Below, piece by piece: positions 46,110 to 59,535 of a stretch of DNA of 64,000 bases. Origin of the DNA: Acanthosoma haemorrhoidale (taxonomy: Eukaryota; Arthropoda; Insecta; Hemiptera; Acanthosomatidae). The translations under genes were made by a program, and so were the position numbers. Position 1 is the first letter of the stretch, and every line of letters starts with the position of its first letter. The DNA is taken from assembly GCA_930367205.1 (NCBI GenBank), contig OV884013.1:87979333-88043332 (forward strand). Direction: 5' to 3'. The notes under the pieces are model-generated. The model was not told the origin of the DNA and did no database searches. It saw only the letters and a program-made list of their open reading frames with translations.

Positions 46110-48527
46110 AGGTCCATGGCTACTAAAAGTGTATGTTAGTAATTAACTTACAACAACACATACCAGGTCATAGAAAAAAATTAATAAACGCTTTATAATA
46201 ATTTATTGTAATTCGTTTTGCTGATAACTTTGAAGAAGCAAAGTTTCACATCACATAATTATTTTACGAAACTGGAGGCGAATCTCTGTTTGTTCTGTAA
46301 CAGGCTTCAACTTAATTAAAATGGACTTAAAACTTATTAAACGAAGGAAGTTTTTCTAAAAGTGGGGTAATGTAGTCCGGTAGGAGACTGAAAAAAAAAA
46401 ATCACGAATAATCCATGGTTTTAACGAAAACAGATGAAGGCATTTGAAAGCCCCTTAAAATAGTTTTACCAAAGACAAATTCTACATATTTTTGACGAAA
46501 ACTTTGTCTAGTTTACGATGCTATAATTGGGAATTATTTAACTTAAACAGTTTTTTAGTTATCGCTTTCTATTAAACAAATACCGTGACAACCTTTAAAA
46601 AAAACAAAATTCAAAATTTATCCCTTTCCTGTTCGGATTTGGAGCATAGCCCAAATGAACTTTTCTTTTGCATCACTTCCAAAAGCTTTGAACACCATTT
46701 ATCTTGCACCCTGTGCAAAAATATCTGTTCGGGGGGGGGGGGGAGGGGGGATTTTAACTAGTGCTAGTGCACACACGACATTCGTATATTTAATTATGTA
46801 ATTAAATATTAGTATTTTTTTTTAATCAGGAAGTAATGTTTTATATGTTGCTACTACAGTTCATGTGGATTGTAGACATTAATGTATCGATAGCTTATTT
46901 CTAAAACCTTGTAAGTTCAATTCACTTCCTCTATAAAATCTTGTAAGTGCATAATGCTCACTTATTTACTTAAAAACTCATAATGAGTTGTGGAATTTAT
47001 CGTACAAATATCTGGAATATTTCAAAATACAAGAGGAACAAAATAATCACAATCTTGGAAAAACTATAGAAATACAGATTTTTGTTTCCTGTGTAAAATT
47101 TATTTTTATGGCCAAACAAGGTTTTATAGGTAATCCATCTCCATTAAATCGTTACTCGACTCTTTCGTTTATATAATATCTAGAATTGTTTTATTCAATT
47201 TATTTATTGTTCTTTCAATTAATTTATTCATAGGTTCATGAAGAAGTAACAAGGTTTTCTCCTTAAAGCGAACCACTTTTCTCTGCGTCTTCTGTTTCAT
47301 GCCACATTACCCACCGACGGAAAACTGGTTGTGCCTTACGCAATAGCGATGGTAAACAGATAAAATATACAATAAATAAAAGTGGAAAGCAGTGGGACGG
47401 ATTGAGGTCACGGCCCGCGCGCGCCTATAGACACCCACTGCACTCAACCAAGGTCCTGCCAACCTTGTTCTACCGTTAGCACTCCTCTATTTTCAAGCAC
47501 CAGTCTGCCGTTGTGCAAGTACTGTTAATTCTAACTTCCTAATAACGACTGTAAATTACAATTCACCTAGTTAAAGAGCTCGTGGTGGGACATGAAAAAC
47601 TCCTGGGCGTTCAAATCGTAGCTGAGGCTAAATATTAAAAAAAAGCACGACATGTTTATCTTATTATGTCAATTTTTTTCATTAGCATATGACTTGTTAA
47701 AGGGTTGTAGCTCAAGCCTTTGTTAAAAAAAAATTATTTCATCATCACAATTATCTTACATTTTTTTTGATATGTTAATGAAGTTTTGTCATATTCAAAC
47801 GGATTCAGAGTCCCGTTATATTTTGCGAGCGTTATTTTGCTTGTATGAATTAACAAAAACCCCTGTTGTTCATAATCTTGGGAAAAAAAACAACAAATTT
47901 ATGTTGCAGGGAAAAGTGAAGTTGGAACTTGTTGACATATATGGAATTATAAGATGGCCCGAAGTACTTCAATTTCACACATATATTGAAGATTTATGGA
48001 CCGCTTACAAGTTGCTGGGGAAGCCTTTACATGCGGCATACAGATTGGGCCAATGGAAGCCGTGAGCTGAATACCAAACCCTTGTCAGCCGCAGGATCTC
48101 ACCAGTGGCTTCTGGTCAGGCCCACGGTAACTGTCAGAATCACAAGTCTGCACAGCTCTCCGCCTGGTCTACAGCTGCCTAATAACACTTCAATACAGCT
48201 GCAGCTCTTTCACATTTCTCCAGTTGTAGAGAGAAATATCAGCTTTTCCACCCACTAATAATGTCCAGCAAAAATGTACACATAAATTTGAACCCTCGTC
48301 TAACTTTGAAACAGGTAAAACCATTAAAATAATACTAGAAATCAGCCAAAAAAAAAGTAGTAGGTACTGATCTCGGTCAGGTTTTCTTAGCTCTGAATTA
48401 TCCCTATCGAGTCCATATCTAATGTTGAATATTAAAACAACTAAATTATAGTTTATATAGTACAGTAGTCTGCTTGGATGCAATTCCCTCTGAAAAGGTT
48501 TTTTCTGAGGTTTACAAGAACGTAGAT
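46110..48527. other. No supported gene; G run at 46731-46750
   Basis: A G13-A-G6 tract lies at 46731-46750. Near 47580-47620 a GTTCAAATC motif suggests a B box, but no convincing A box. Overlapping frames at 47772-48258 have no motif. Confidence 0.45.
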
Positions 48528-48605
48528 GAACGTGGCATAGGATGCTGGCTGGAGGAAGTCCCGAGTTCAAACCTAGACCCTGCCACTACTATCATGGGAT
48601 GCTAC
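48528..48605 (+). repeat. tRNA-like SINE fragment
   Basis: CGTGGCATAGGATGCTGG may be an A-box arm, and CCCGAGTTCAAACCTAGACC (48560-48579) is a good B box, followed by CTGCCACTA as in many insect SINE heads. No tRNA fold is possible. Confidence 0.45.
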
Positions 48606-50748
48606 GTTCGGCGAATAAACGTTTAGTTGTATTCGGGATACTAATATATTTAACTGTATCCAAATTCATAAAATGTAGGGAAATATATAAGAGTTTGTCT
48701 TTTTTACAGATAGATATATCCTTTTTTTACCTACCTTACTTAACTTTAGACCCATGTCTCTATGCTCCAGTTGAATAATTAAAATATTATATTTTAAGGG
48801 ATGTTATTTAATTATTCTAACAACTAATGGATTTGATTTCTACATCAAATTCTGAGCGTACAGAATTGACATTAATTGTCAATGCCCTAAATCAGCGTCT
48901 CGACAAGCAAGTCTAATGTCTTAGGTCTCCACCTAGAAGCTAATCAGAGATCCGTTGTCCGGAGTCTGGAATTGATCCAGAAAAAAGTGAAAAGGAGTCG
49001 CCTCTTACTACCCTTTATAAATAGCCCTAATTTACCCACTCCCTATACTTCTAAGGATTTCCTTTGATTTATTTCTATGGGTTAAAAAAATATTTGTTAA
49101 CACCTTAGAACCAAGCTTGGTACGTGAGTTTAACGCTTCCTCGAGACTGACCTGTCTAACGAGCTCTATATGGCCCTCTTGATTCTGTCACTCACTTCCT
49201 GTCCCTCAAACCCTTTCCCTCGGTAATGGACAGCTGAACTAGTCAATGCTATCTACTTATATTATTTTATTTATACTATATTTAGTGGCAGAGTATACAC
49301 ATAACACGGATTATTATTGATGAAGGGATAAAAAGCAGATTTCTTACAGAAAATAAATCACATCAATTAACTGGTAATCTCCCTATTTCATTCATTTTTT
49401 TAACCACAAAATCGGCACAGAGCAACTAATTAGTGGCCTAAGGTTTCTGTTAGACGTTATACTGCCAAGTCCTGTTGGGTTTATGTCTGTAAACCCAATT
49501 CCTGAGGTCTCTCAGGATGTGGAAAGCAGTTGTAAATTGTCTAATAGTATCTTTGGTTGGTCCTCGTACCCCATTCCCTACATAATTGAAAGACCTTAAC
49601 GGCCGATTTTTAGTGTCGAAGTTAAAAGTACTGCTAGCTTCATTATCTTCTATAAACCTGGTTTTCATTTGAGAGGATTTGGAATTGTCAGTTAATAATC
49701 AAATTTAGAAGCCAGTTGTAATTAATTATTCGTTAGTATGATTAGTATAAGCATTGCATATCTCTTAATCATGCCGAATCAAAAAACGGATTCGCCATGT
49801 TTCAAATGATGCCGAAGGAATCTAATTTTTCTACTTTTGAGAAAAAGAATGTTTTAAAAATTTCTGAATCGATACGACAAGATATTTAGTGTCAGAATAT
49901 TACTTCTCTTTATGTTAGCAGTAACGTTGAATAAGCTTGGAGTGCATTTAACGAGTTTATGTGAGATTAAATGTGGTAGTCTTTCGGGATCCCAGACGGA
50001 AATCTTAAGGATTTTGACCGATATGAAGATATAGTTGATAGAAATCCTAAAAATTAATGCAAAAAAACAACACAAAAACTTCTAATTTAAACAAGTCAAT
50101 AGGTCATATAACCATGAATTCTAAATATAACTCTTTATCCTTAGAATTTATGAATTTTAAAAAGGGGTTTAAAAATATTTTGTTAATCATTTTTTTTTTT
50201 ATATAAGAGTGAATTGACCATGTGCCTAAAAAAAAAGGTAGTCAGTATGCGTGAGGTCTCACATCGAAGCTAATTTTTTCAATGTCTGTCCGGCAACAAG
50301 GAAGTGATTTCCCAGCTTTTCACCAAGCTCCACGAGGTGGTCAACGATTGATTTTCCAACTGAAAATCTTCCCGCAAGTTCTCAAACAATTGTTCTTGGA
50401 TTTCCTTTAACCATGGTTCCCAGATGGTCGACTTAAACGAAAGAAATTTTTGACAATAGAAGAAAGGAAATCTAAGAAAATCCCCACGCTAAGACTTCTT
50501 AACAAATGCTGAGCTGGTAGTAAGTAGTAAAAAACGGTATACAAACATTATTTTTTCAAAGAGGATTAATTAATGTTGAAGGCCATATATATGAATAATT
50601 CATCAACACAGTAAACAGTTTATACATCACTAAACTAAAGGAAATCTGAAATCCCCCGCTATACATCCGGACAGCCCAATAATTTCCTTTGCAATTGATT
50701 GGTTTGCATTCTGTTACATACATAGATATTTACTTTAGTCATTGATGA
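48606..50748. other. No supported gene
   Basis: GC-richer patch at 48880-49240 without open coding frames; otherwise AT-rich with nothing recognised. Confidence 0.5.
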
Positions 50749-50958
50749 ATCAGTAAATTTAGAGCCCACACCCAGTGCAAAGAAGACTTAGAGAAGATAA
50801 ATATTGGCCAAGAAGATGTTAGCTTGGTAACTGCACAAAGAGTTGCCACCGCCGACACACAGGTCGATGAAAAGGTAGTGTGCAGGCGAGCGGCCTCCAA
50901 CTGCAGACAATGGAGGGTCAAGGTGAGCAGGAGTCGACTGTTGCACAAGCCTGCATTC
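50749..50958 (+). other. Exon-like open frame, product unknown
   Basis: Seventy codons are open on the plus strand without an ATG, in a patch clearly more GC-rich than its flanks. The translation is polar and protein-like (QCKEDLEKINIGQEDVSLVT, then RRAASNCRQWRVK). A consensus-like donor AAG|GTGAGC lies at about 50922, and AG dinucleotides suitable as acceptors lie at 50738-50763. The opposite strand is also open, so chance is not excluded. I do not recognise the sequence. Confidence 0.2.
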
Positions 50959-52282
50959 TAGTTCTCACTGGGGTCATCCTTATGCCCGTCTCTATAGTAC
51001 TAACGTTAACATTATATTATATATCATAAAAAAATAAGAATAAGCGTGTTTGAACGTCAACCACCTAAAAATTAACTAATATTTTTCTTACACCTTCTGA
51101 CTTTATTATTATCATTACATCATTATTAGTATTATTATTATTATTTATGTTTTATAATAAGTTAATAATGTAAGGTTACACATACGATCTTGTAAAAATA
51201 TAAAATCATTCAAAAAGTGTTTTTAATGAACGGGACGTGTGAATGCATAAAAAAATAGCAATAAACTAATATGACAAAAAACAAGAATAAACTTAATAAA
51301 GGAATAATAAGACAATAAAGTTGAAAAATATAATCAATTAATCATCTTATAGTAACACTAAAGAAAACATTAACTGTATAAAAAAATGGTAATATGAGAA
51401 ATGTAAAAAAATTATTGATGCAAGGACAATATGATTAGAAACAAACAATCCACCTTTATCGACGAATAAGCAGGACATATGTTAATCCAGAAAAATTCAT
51501 TGACAAAAATTGTGAAAACACAAACAATAACGTAGGACATTTATTTACCTCTAGGGAGAAACAATAGCAAAAAAATCAACAATGAAGAATTTTAATAAAA
51601 ACAATGAAACAAAGAAATGAGGGAAGCCATAAAATCCTTGGCAGCGTCCTTCCTTTTGGAAATCATATTGCTGTTGTAAATCATGGACTGATATTTAATC
51701 ATGAATACCGTTCATTCATGACTAAATAAGGTTGTTAAGGGGTTAGCCATAAATATTTTCATTTAAAGACTTGCCCTATTGAAATCTTGTTTAATGTTTG
51801 TCCCATCATTAAAACTTTTTATAACGAATTGTAAGATATTAGCTATAGTTTAATTGGCAAGCCCGAACGGTGGAGATGCATTTATATTCAGCGTCTTGTC
51901 TGTTTGCCTGTCTTTATGATAGCGGTCATAAAATTTATTCAATTGTTAGGAAATTATATAAGTATATACACAGAGTTATCGGCTCAAATACATTTACTGG
52001 AAGTATGAACAAAAATTTTCAACAAAAGATCATAAAAAAGTTTTTCTAACTTTAAGATCTCTCTAGCCCCAGCTCAGAAGCTGTTTAAAATGAAGTCTTA
52101 TCCGTTGATAAATTTGAGTATTGAATACGTTTCAACTCCATTTAAATAGGGTTAGATACTGTCAAAATTTCAACATTTTTTGTTTTGGTGTGTCATGTAA
52201 CCGCTAATTAAATTTTCTGAGAGCTAGTTTTCTAGTTTTTATATAATTGTTTTTATTATTTGTCATGGAATAGGTCTTACGA
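50959..52282. other. No gene seen
   Basis: Very AT-rich, with ATT/TTA-rich runs near 51110-51160. Nothing recognised. Confidence 0.5.
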
Positions 52283-52372
52283 TTATTAATAATTAGCAGT
52301 CAAAGAAAAAATATACAAGAAATGGACTCGAACACGGGCCATTTTCTTTTTTCTTTGGCTGTTAATTAGTAA
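52283..52372. repeat. Fold-back SINE-like repeat
   Basis: The left arm (TTAGCAGTCAAAGAAAAAA, 52293-52311) and right arm (TTTTTTCTTTGGCTGTTAA, 52347-52365) are near reverse complements and extend by AT-rich pairs. The loop holds a minus-strand B box, TGTTCGAGTCC. The arm sequence CTTTGGCTNTTAATTA is also the tail of the SINE at 62231-62340. Confidence 0.6.
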
Positions 52373-55300
52373 CAATTTAGAAATTTACAATTTTTGTTTG
52401 ATGAAAGATCAGTTATTAAGAACAAACCAAAGACTAAGACGATTTACGAAATGAAATGAAGTAATTTTGATAACAAAAAATTTGATAATCGTTTATAATC
52501 TTTATAAAGAAACTTAAGACGAGATTCAGACGCGAACATATTGTTTGTTTAGGTGTAAAAGTAGGCGAATACGTTTAGTTCACAGTCAATATAAGCGAAT
52601 TATAAACATGAAATGTTCAGCCAATAGAAATGGATGCATCCACAAAAGAGGTTTTAAGCATTTCAATTGTACGATTCTATCGTTCGTAGTCTGTAATCTT
52701 TCGTCAAATGCTGCTATAATCCAGTCTCGATGATTAGATTGCTGTCATCAATCGAGTGCCGAACGGACCAGGAATGCTCATCAAGCTCACGAGATTGGCC
52801 GATAGCCGACATTTCAATGAGCCGGGTGACTGGCTACAATGGAACATCGGTGAAAGCAGTCCCTCTACAATATCCTACAGGCATTTATCTCAAATTGTGA
52901 CTCCAATGTTAGTCATTTAGATTACAAATTTTGAGGTCAGCCAAATGATACAATATTGACAATAAGCCTACAGGCTATCATATTAACAGAAGGATTGTCG
53001 ATTGAGGGATGTAAATGTCAGAATTAATCATCCCTACAATCTAATCGAAGGACTGCTGTTTCCTGACAAAGACCACGATTGAATTCATTATGGCTTACAC
53101 ACTTCTGCAACGACTCCTAACAAATGAAGATCAAAAAGGGGGGGATGGTTTTGTTTTTTCTCGTAAAATATTATTTCAGAAGAAACAAAAGTTTTTAAAA
53201 AAGTCACACAATTAGCACGTTAACGCGCGAAAACGATTGTAATCACTTAAAGTAATCATTGTCTGCTACTACCTAACATAATATTAACCTAATATAATTA
53301 AGTATATGAAGTCATGCAATTTAATACACTGTACAATACGAATGAAAATTTATGTTTTTTCCCTTAATTATTTTTCACAGGGATTGTTTTATTATTAGCT
53401 GTATAGGGTTGACAACACAAAGATTATGCAAACTATTATGCCTCTAAAAAAATAGTGGTTGACAATAAGCTATGAACATTTTTTCAACCATTATTATTAC
53501 GAATAATTCATGGTATTTTTACTAATTATTATTTGGGAAAAAAACGATTGCACCTTGTCAATCTGGACGTTGAGTTCTTTAATTTTACGGCCTCGTAAAA
53601 ACTATAAAAACTTATTTTTTTAATGCAAAGGAAATAATTATGTATAGACGCTCATGCTTTCGATGGTAACAATTTTTATGTCTTCCCAACACCCAACGAG
53701 AGCTCCATGTAATACTGCATGTCCCTATCTTGAACAGGAAACTCAGAAAAAACAAAAACATTCCACTGTGAAATGGTTGGTTCATTTCTGGTAGAGATCC
53801 TCAACTCAAGTACGACTGGGCCAGTTGGTTCAGCCAATATCCGTTAAAACCTCCTTTATTTAGCGATTTCATTCAATTCTAGAGTTTTTAAATGGGATTT
53901 CCATAGTTCTAAGAACCCCTTCACTCATTGTTAGTAATATCTGAATGATTAGTCACGAGAATTATGAATCAGAAGCCCATCTCCACGTATGACAAATAGA
54001 GCTGATCTGTATTTTTGTTTTCACTTCATTCATAAAATTTATTTGAAGCTTCTAAAAATGAAGTCAATTTTACAGTACCTGCCATTGTGCAATGACAAAA
54101 ATTGATTGCAGTGGTAGTTTAATAAAATCAGTATGACATCCATACCAATTATTATGAGAAATCTGTGCTGAAATGATTTAATATATGGAATAAAGAAATT
54201 CAGTTGAATACTTTTCAATTCTATCCAATCGTTGTATATATTATTATATTCTATTAAATACTGATACGATAATTACAGAACTATTGTAGCGGACATAAAA
54301 AGTTTTGAGTAGGTCGGATTTATGGCATTTTTAATAGTTAATTTAACTTGGCTGGAAATTCAAAGGTGCAGTTAAAAATATTCAATTGCCGGGTCTGAAG
54401 GGAGAAGTTGTGGTTCGTTCGAACACAGGGATCACCATGCATCTGTCTGTCGTTATTTCAAAGGTCCTGTTTCTCAACACCATAAAATATACTAATTAGT
54501 TATTGTTGAAAATTCAATAACGGTCAGTACGGAAAATAAAAGTAAACTTGAACACTTCTCTCACTTATACGATATCTCAAGTCCCTGCTCAGAAGCTATT
54601 TAAGATATAAAGAAAGTGGCTAAGGAAGCTTTGCTCAATTGCCTCTTGTTAAATGTTTGCTAACAAAATAGGATTTCAAGACCAAAAATAGAAACTGTTT
54701 ATTTCATTTGTTCCAACCAATTTCAATATTTGTTTTATCCATAGTTTAAATAATTACTCTTATTATTTAGGGTTACTATTCAAGTCTTCAAGAACCTTTT
54801 TGATTTCTTAGGATAATAGGAATTTACTTATATGAAAAAGTTTTATTTTTAAAAAGCTACAAGAAAATGTAAATAATCATTGTCTTAGACAACCAACCTT
54901 TAAATTACCGTTGAGTAAAACTCATCAACAACAGCTGAACCACATACATATATAAAAAGACCCCGGTACGAAAATTGGAATTAAATTTTAAAATACATCG
55001 TCACTACAAAGACGTCCATGTATATTTTCAATGTGACCCAGACAAGAATACACCTTTAGCCAGATGTCAAATGTCTGTAACTTCCAACTGACCCTAATTA
55101 CCCGAGGTAGTTCCTTTAATGGGGCAACAGGTTACACAGTGGATCTGAAGTAACAGTGACACGGTAACAGTAACAAGAAGTTGTCTCTTTAGGACTCTTA
55201 CATCCATTAGAATGTAACCTTTGCGTTATTCTCTTCTTCAATATTTCTCGATTGGAATATTTAGGGCAAAATCAATAATTTCATCGCATCATAAATTGAC

Positions 55301-56148
55301 TTGTTGAGATCTGATACATTAAAAGGAATTCTTTCCATGAAGGAAATTACAATGATCCTACCATCTCAAAATATTCATTTATACTGACAGTACCCATCTT
55401 AAAGAAAAAAAATTAATCAATTTTCACCGGTATAGTCATTTTTAGGATTTGATTGTTTTTACTTTTTTAAACATGAAACCGTGCTGTTTTCACCCACATG
55501 TCTGTCTGCCCTGGTGACTGTAAACCACCATGAAACATGAAATTTTATGCGAAAGTTCCATTTGACGACCCGACTATATAAAAAATTTCTGATTCTATAA
55601 TTAATGAAAGATATTAATTTTGAAAAATAAGCCTTATTTCTTTAATCATTTTGAGTTGAGTATAATATCAAAAAATCATTGAAGTAGTTTTCACCTAAGC
55701 CGTGATAAAACCTTTGATTCTGAGATAAGTCACAAATGACTAAAAGTTTTTTTAGATAGAAGTTTATAGCAAATATTACTATTTAAGTAAATAACATCCA
55801 ATTTTGAAATTTAATTACTTAATTTAAACCTACGTCCACAAACTAATCCAATAAATTGCTTTATTATTTATAAGTTAAATAAATAAATTACTATTATTTC
55901 CAAGATGGTGGAGAGGATTGAACTATAAATACGGTTGATGTGTCATTCTATCAACTGGGATCTATTACAAATATATTTATGTATATTGTCCGATCAAGAC
56001 TACTAGAAATCGTGAAAACTATTTCGAAGTATGTATGAAGTGTTCATCCTCACTCAGACTCTACTCCGGTAACATACAGACCCACTACTCTCTGTACTCA
56101 ATTATATTGACCAGTCATGTGCTATATATAACCTGAGGTGCGTTACAG
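52373..56148. other. No supported gene
   Basis: A GC-richer patch at 52740-52870 and otherwise AT-rich sequence, with no motif-bearing frames. Confidence 0.5.
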
Positions 56149-56571
56149 GCTAAAGCGATGGACTCTAGTCATCCTGGTCGAACAGTAGGCCTTTAGGGCA
56201 CCCAAAATAAAATCCTTTTGTCCAGTTAAGCGCCCTCCTTCCAGACAAATAGACCCGCCTACAGCCGGTCCTCGATTTAGAAGACAGGGACTTGATAGTA
56301 ATCTCCAACGAGGCAGGAAGACAGGAGGCGACAAAGAGGCTCTGACTCAGAAGGAGGTAAGTGGGGAAAAGTCAAGGCAACGTGGGCGACAAGCGTGGGC
56401 AGACTTGGAGCTTTCACATTCGTAGGTGGGCACATGCAACACATGTGTTGTTCAAGCAACCGACATTTCATATTTTAAATGGGTATATATTTGTAATGGA
56501 GGCTCCACTTTATGACCTGACGGCTTGGCAAAATATTTTCAACTCCATAAAACATGATATTAATGATTAAT
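56149..56571. other. GC-richer patch with a tRNA-like motif and a splice-donor-like site
   Basis: GGCTAAAGCGATGGACT then CTAGTCATCC and GGTCGAAC (56151-56185) resembles the D and anticodon arms of a serine- or leucine-type tRNA, but the T arm is missing. A plus-strand frame then stays open for about 57 codons to a perfect donor, GAG|GTAAGT at 56356. I cannot name the product. The minus-strand frames at 56143-56471 are equally unsupported. Confidence 0.25.
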
Positions 56572-57829
56572 TAATTAGTAGCTAATAAAAAAATAAAACA
56601 TTTTCTATTAAATTGAGTATGTAATGAAAGAACTCGTCCTGAGTAGTAAAATGTAATATTACTTTTCCTTTGACTTATTAGTCGCTCCTATTATTATTAT
56701 CTGCTGTAAATACATGACAGTGGGAGTCCTCTTATGGACAGACCTTGAGCGTCTGTGGTTTATCTTGATCTGAGTGGCCACTTCTGCTATGCGTAGTGTA
56801 GTTCCTGAAGTAGGAACGTTTTCTTCCAACTCTTCTTGCATGAAAAGGTGATTGCCGTTATTTATGTTATTATATGCAGTTTTGTTGGGAGGTCAATCTA
56901 ATTATTTTTCTATATCGAATGATCGAGTTAAATTTGAACTGTTTTATTTTATAGATATTTGATCACAAAAATCCTTATTGTAGGTCAGATTATACGTTTT
57001 TAAAAAAATTGAAATAAGTAAATAGACACGATACGTATATACGCAAATATAATGTGCATACATACGATACCATCGTATACTGGTATTACTTAGTAAAAAA
57101 ATAATCTTATCATATATGAGAAGAGTATCAAATGAAAGATCTCGATGTTCTAATTAATATTTAGTTTGTATTTTTTATTATGAAACTTTACTAGTCATTG
57201 ATTACAAATGTAAATGAAATCGTGTTCGCGACTTTGATTCAATCTGTCGTTTAAGAAGATGAATTGAATTCTAGTTCCATTTGACGGCCTTATAATAAAT
57301 AACCTTATAACAAATAAATTATATGATGCTAAAAATAAAAGTAACCCTATTCCAGTGGAATAAGATTCACTCAAGATTTTATTTTGCAATCCATATCATA
57401 TTTTGACATCTACATTTAAACATTTTGTACACAACAGCTAATAATTTTCATAAATAATTGCTATGTATTTCTCTATGCGATCCTACGTCTAATAGATTCG
57501 TTAAAGGGTTGTAAATATAACTCTGGAGTGAACAACCTAAAGAAAATGTTAAACAGTTATTGAGTAAGTGGGGAAACGTGTAAATCTGAGATTAAAAGCG
57601 ATCCTTCATAGATTAATTCCATGATTCCATAGATTTTAAAATCGACTGCATATGTAATAATTAATCAATTCACGTACGGAAATGTATCAGGAGTGATTCT
57701 GCTAAAACAGTGTGAAATTAATTTATTGTACTTCTGGGTACACTTCGCTGGGTGGGTGATGGGGTGAAGAGTGGTGGTAGATCCGAGTGCCTGCGTAACA
57801 CCATTGATAATTTCTTAAAAGCGTAGCAT
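56572..57829. other. No gene seen
   Basis: AT-rich; short frames only. Confidence 0.5.
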
Positions 57830-58075
57830 TTTTTTTTTACATTTTACAAATATTATTTTTTACTAATAGTGATCTGTATTGTACAAAAGTATAATGATGT
57901 ACATTGTACATTAATGGACTGAATTTATTAAAACTGATGGTGCTCACCTTATTTATCATAGATTGAAAACTAACTTACATCTCACAATAAAAACTTGTTC
58001 TTAACCTAATTTTTCCCGACAGTCTGTTGCCATCGATGTGGGTCATAGTGTTAAACACTGTTGTCTCTGGTGGAT
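57830..58075 (-). mobile_element. LINE family A, 5'-truncated copy with deletions
   Basis: The T run at 57830-57838 is the A tail. The 3' hairpin is at 57889-57909, and the 3' UTR (GTAAGTTAGTTTTCAATC in reverse complement) follows. The ORF2 remnant around CCATCGATGTGGGTCATAGT has lost a short G-rich stretch. It then jumps from AAACACTG to TTGTCTCTGGTGGATTCC, skipping about 37 bases present at 35217-35252. Homology ends at 58075. Confidence 0.75.
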
Positions 58076-59443
58076 TCCGTTTCTGTTTCTGATTAAATAA
58101 TGCTCTTTTTGCAATCGAGTTATTTTTAAAATGTTTTGAATTTTTAACATACAACAATGAATCATGTATTGTTTAAAAGAAGAAGATCAAAATTTAAACT
58201 ATTTTGAGCAGATTTTTTTTTCGACTATTAGGTATAAAAATAAACTAAAGTAAGACAACTAGTAGATACATTTTATTGTTATTTAAAGGCAAGACACGTA
58301 AAATGCAACGCTAGTTTGTTGCATATTTATGGTTGCCATATTTATTTGTTAATCTAACTTTAAGTTATTAGCCTGTTAAATTGACTGCAATTTTAATTCG
58401 TTAAGGTGTCAAACGTCTAAAATGAAATGGATTAGTCAATTTAATACTTAAGAATATTGTTTCGTCAGTTAATTCCTGATTATACTTCAAGATACCGATA
58501 CCAGAAAGTAGAAGAATGAGATGAAACCTATTTCTGGCTAGAAAATAATAAAAATGTGTCGATGATCCGAATGTCATAACTAAAAATGATGACTGAAGCT
58601 TTTTGACCTGTTAGAACTTGATTAGTAAGAAAAAAACAATGTATTTAAAATCAATACTACCAATAGATAAAAGGCATCCAATCACAGATAAAACAAACGA
58701 TAAGTTATTTGTGGCAATAACCTCGTAAACGGAAGGTAACCAAACGGAACTGGACTTGTTACCGAGTCAGACGGAAGCAACTTAGTTTTGGCGAAGTTTT
58801 AAGTCTAAAGTCGGATAAGTAACTTTGTAAACAATCAGTCTTAGTCAAGCAAGTAGAGTGCCTCTCAGGGGCCAATCGCCTTATTCTGTTTGACTTTTTT
58901 CTCTTTCTTTACTTATATAGTCTTTTGAAGCGATTCTTTTGCGCCTTTTGAAGCGAGTAACTCTCCTATTATGTATTTATCTTGTGCCGAATTTGGAGAC
59001 CGTCGACCTCTGCAGCTTGATGGAAAATTGACGTACAGTTTTACATCGTTGTTTACATCAGCGTTAAGTGAGGCAAAATCGTGTTGTTACGACTGTGGCA
59101 TTAACGTACACAGGAAGACATGAGTTTAATAGACATGTTGCTACGCTTAATTATTACTCAATAATTCACAAGCGTACTTAGGTTGAGTGTGGCTTATTCA
59201 CGATTAATGTAACGCCACTTAAAATAGTGTGTGTCCATTTCTCTACATAACGAGTATGACTATTAAATTTTTCTGATTTCCTTATAAAATAATTTAACTT
59301 TATACAAGTAAATTTAGACATGAAACACGAGATGATCATAATGTTTCATTATAGTCAATCAACGTTTGTTGTTTAGGCCAATGCGTAAGTGTAAGTGATA
59401 CATAAATATAGATTGTTTTTACTAAATACTGCAAATGAATAAA
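58076..59443. other. No gene seen
   Basis: AT-rich; no motif-bearing frame. Confidence 0.5.
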
Positions 59444-59535
59444 CAGTTGGTTTGAAAAGTTTCCGACTTCAACATGAAGATGATAATAAAATAAATAAAA
59501 GCTTTGTTAGGTCGGAAACTTTTCAGACCACCCTG
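59444..59535. mobile_element. Short mariner-type MITE
   Basis: Terminal inverted repeats of 24-25 bases at 59444-59467 and 59511-59535 share TGAAAAGTTTCCGAC and differ at a few outer bases (CAGTTGGTT against CAGGGTGGTC). TA dinucleotides lie within 1-2 bases of each end. The 43-base centre is AT-rich and non-coding. TIRs of the form GTCTGAAAAGTTTCCGACC occur in mariner elements, so I infer a non-autonomous derivative. Confidence 0.65.
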
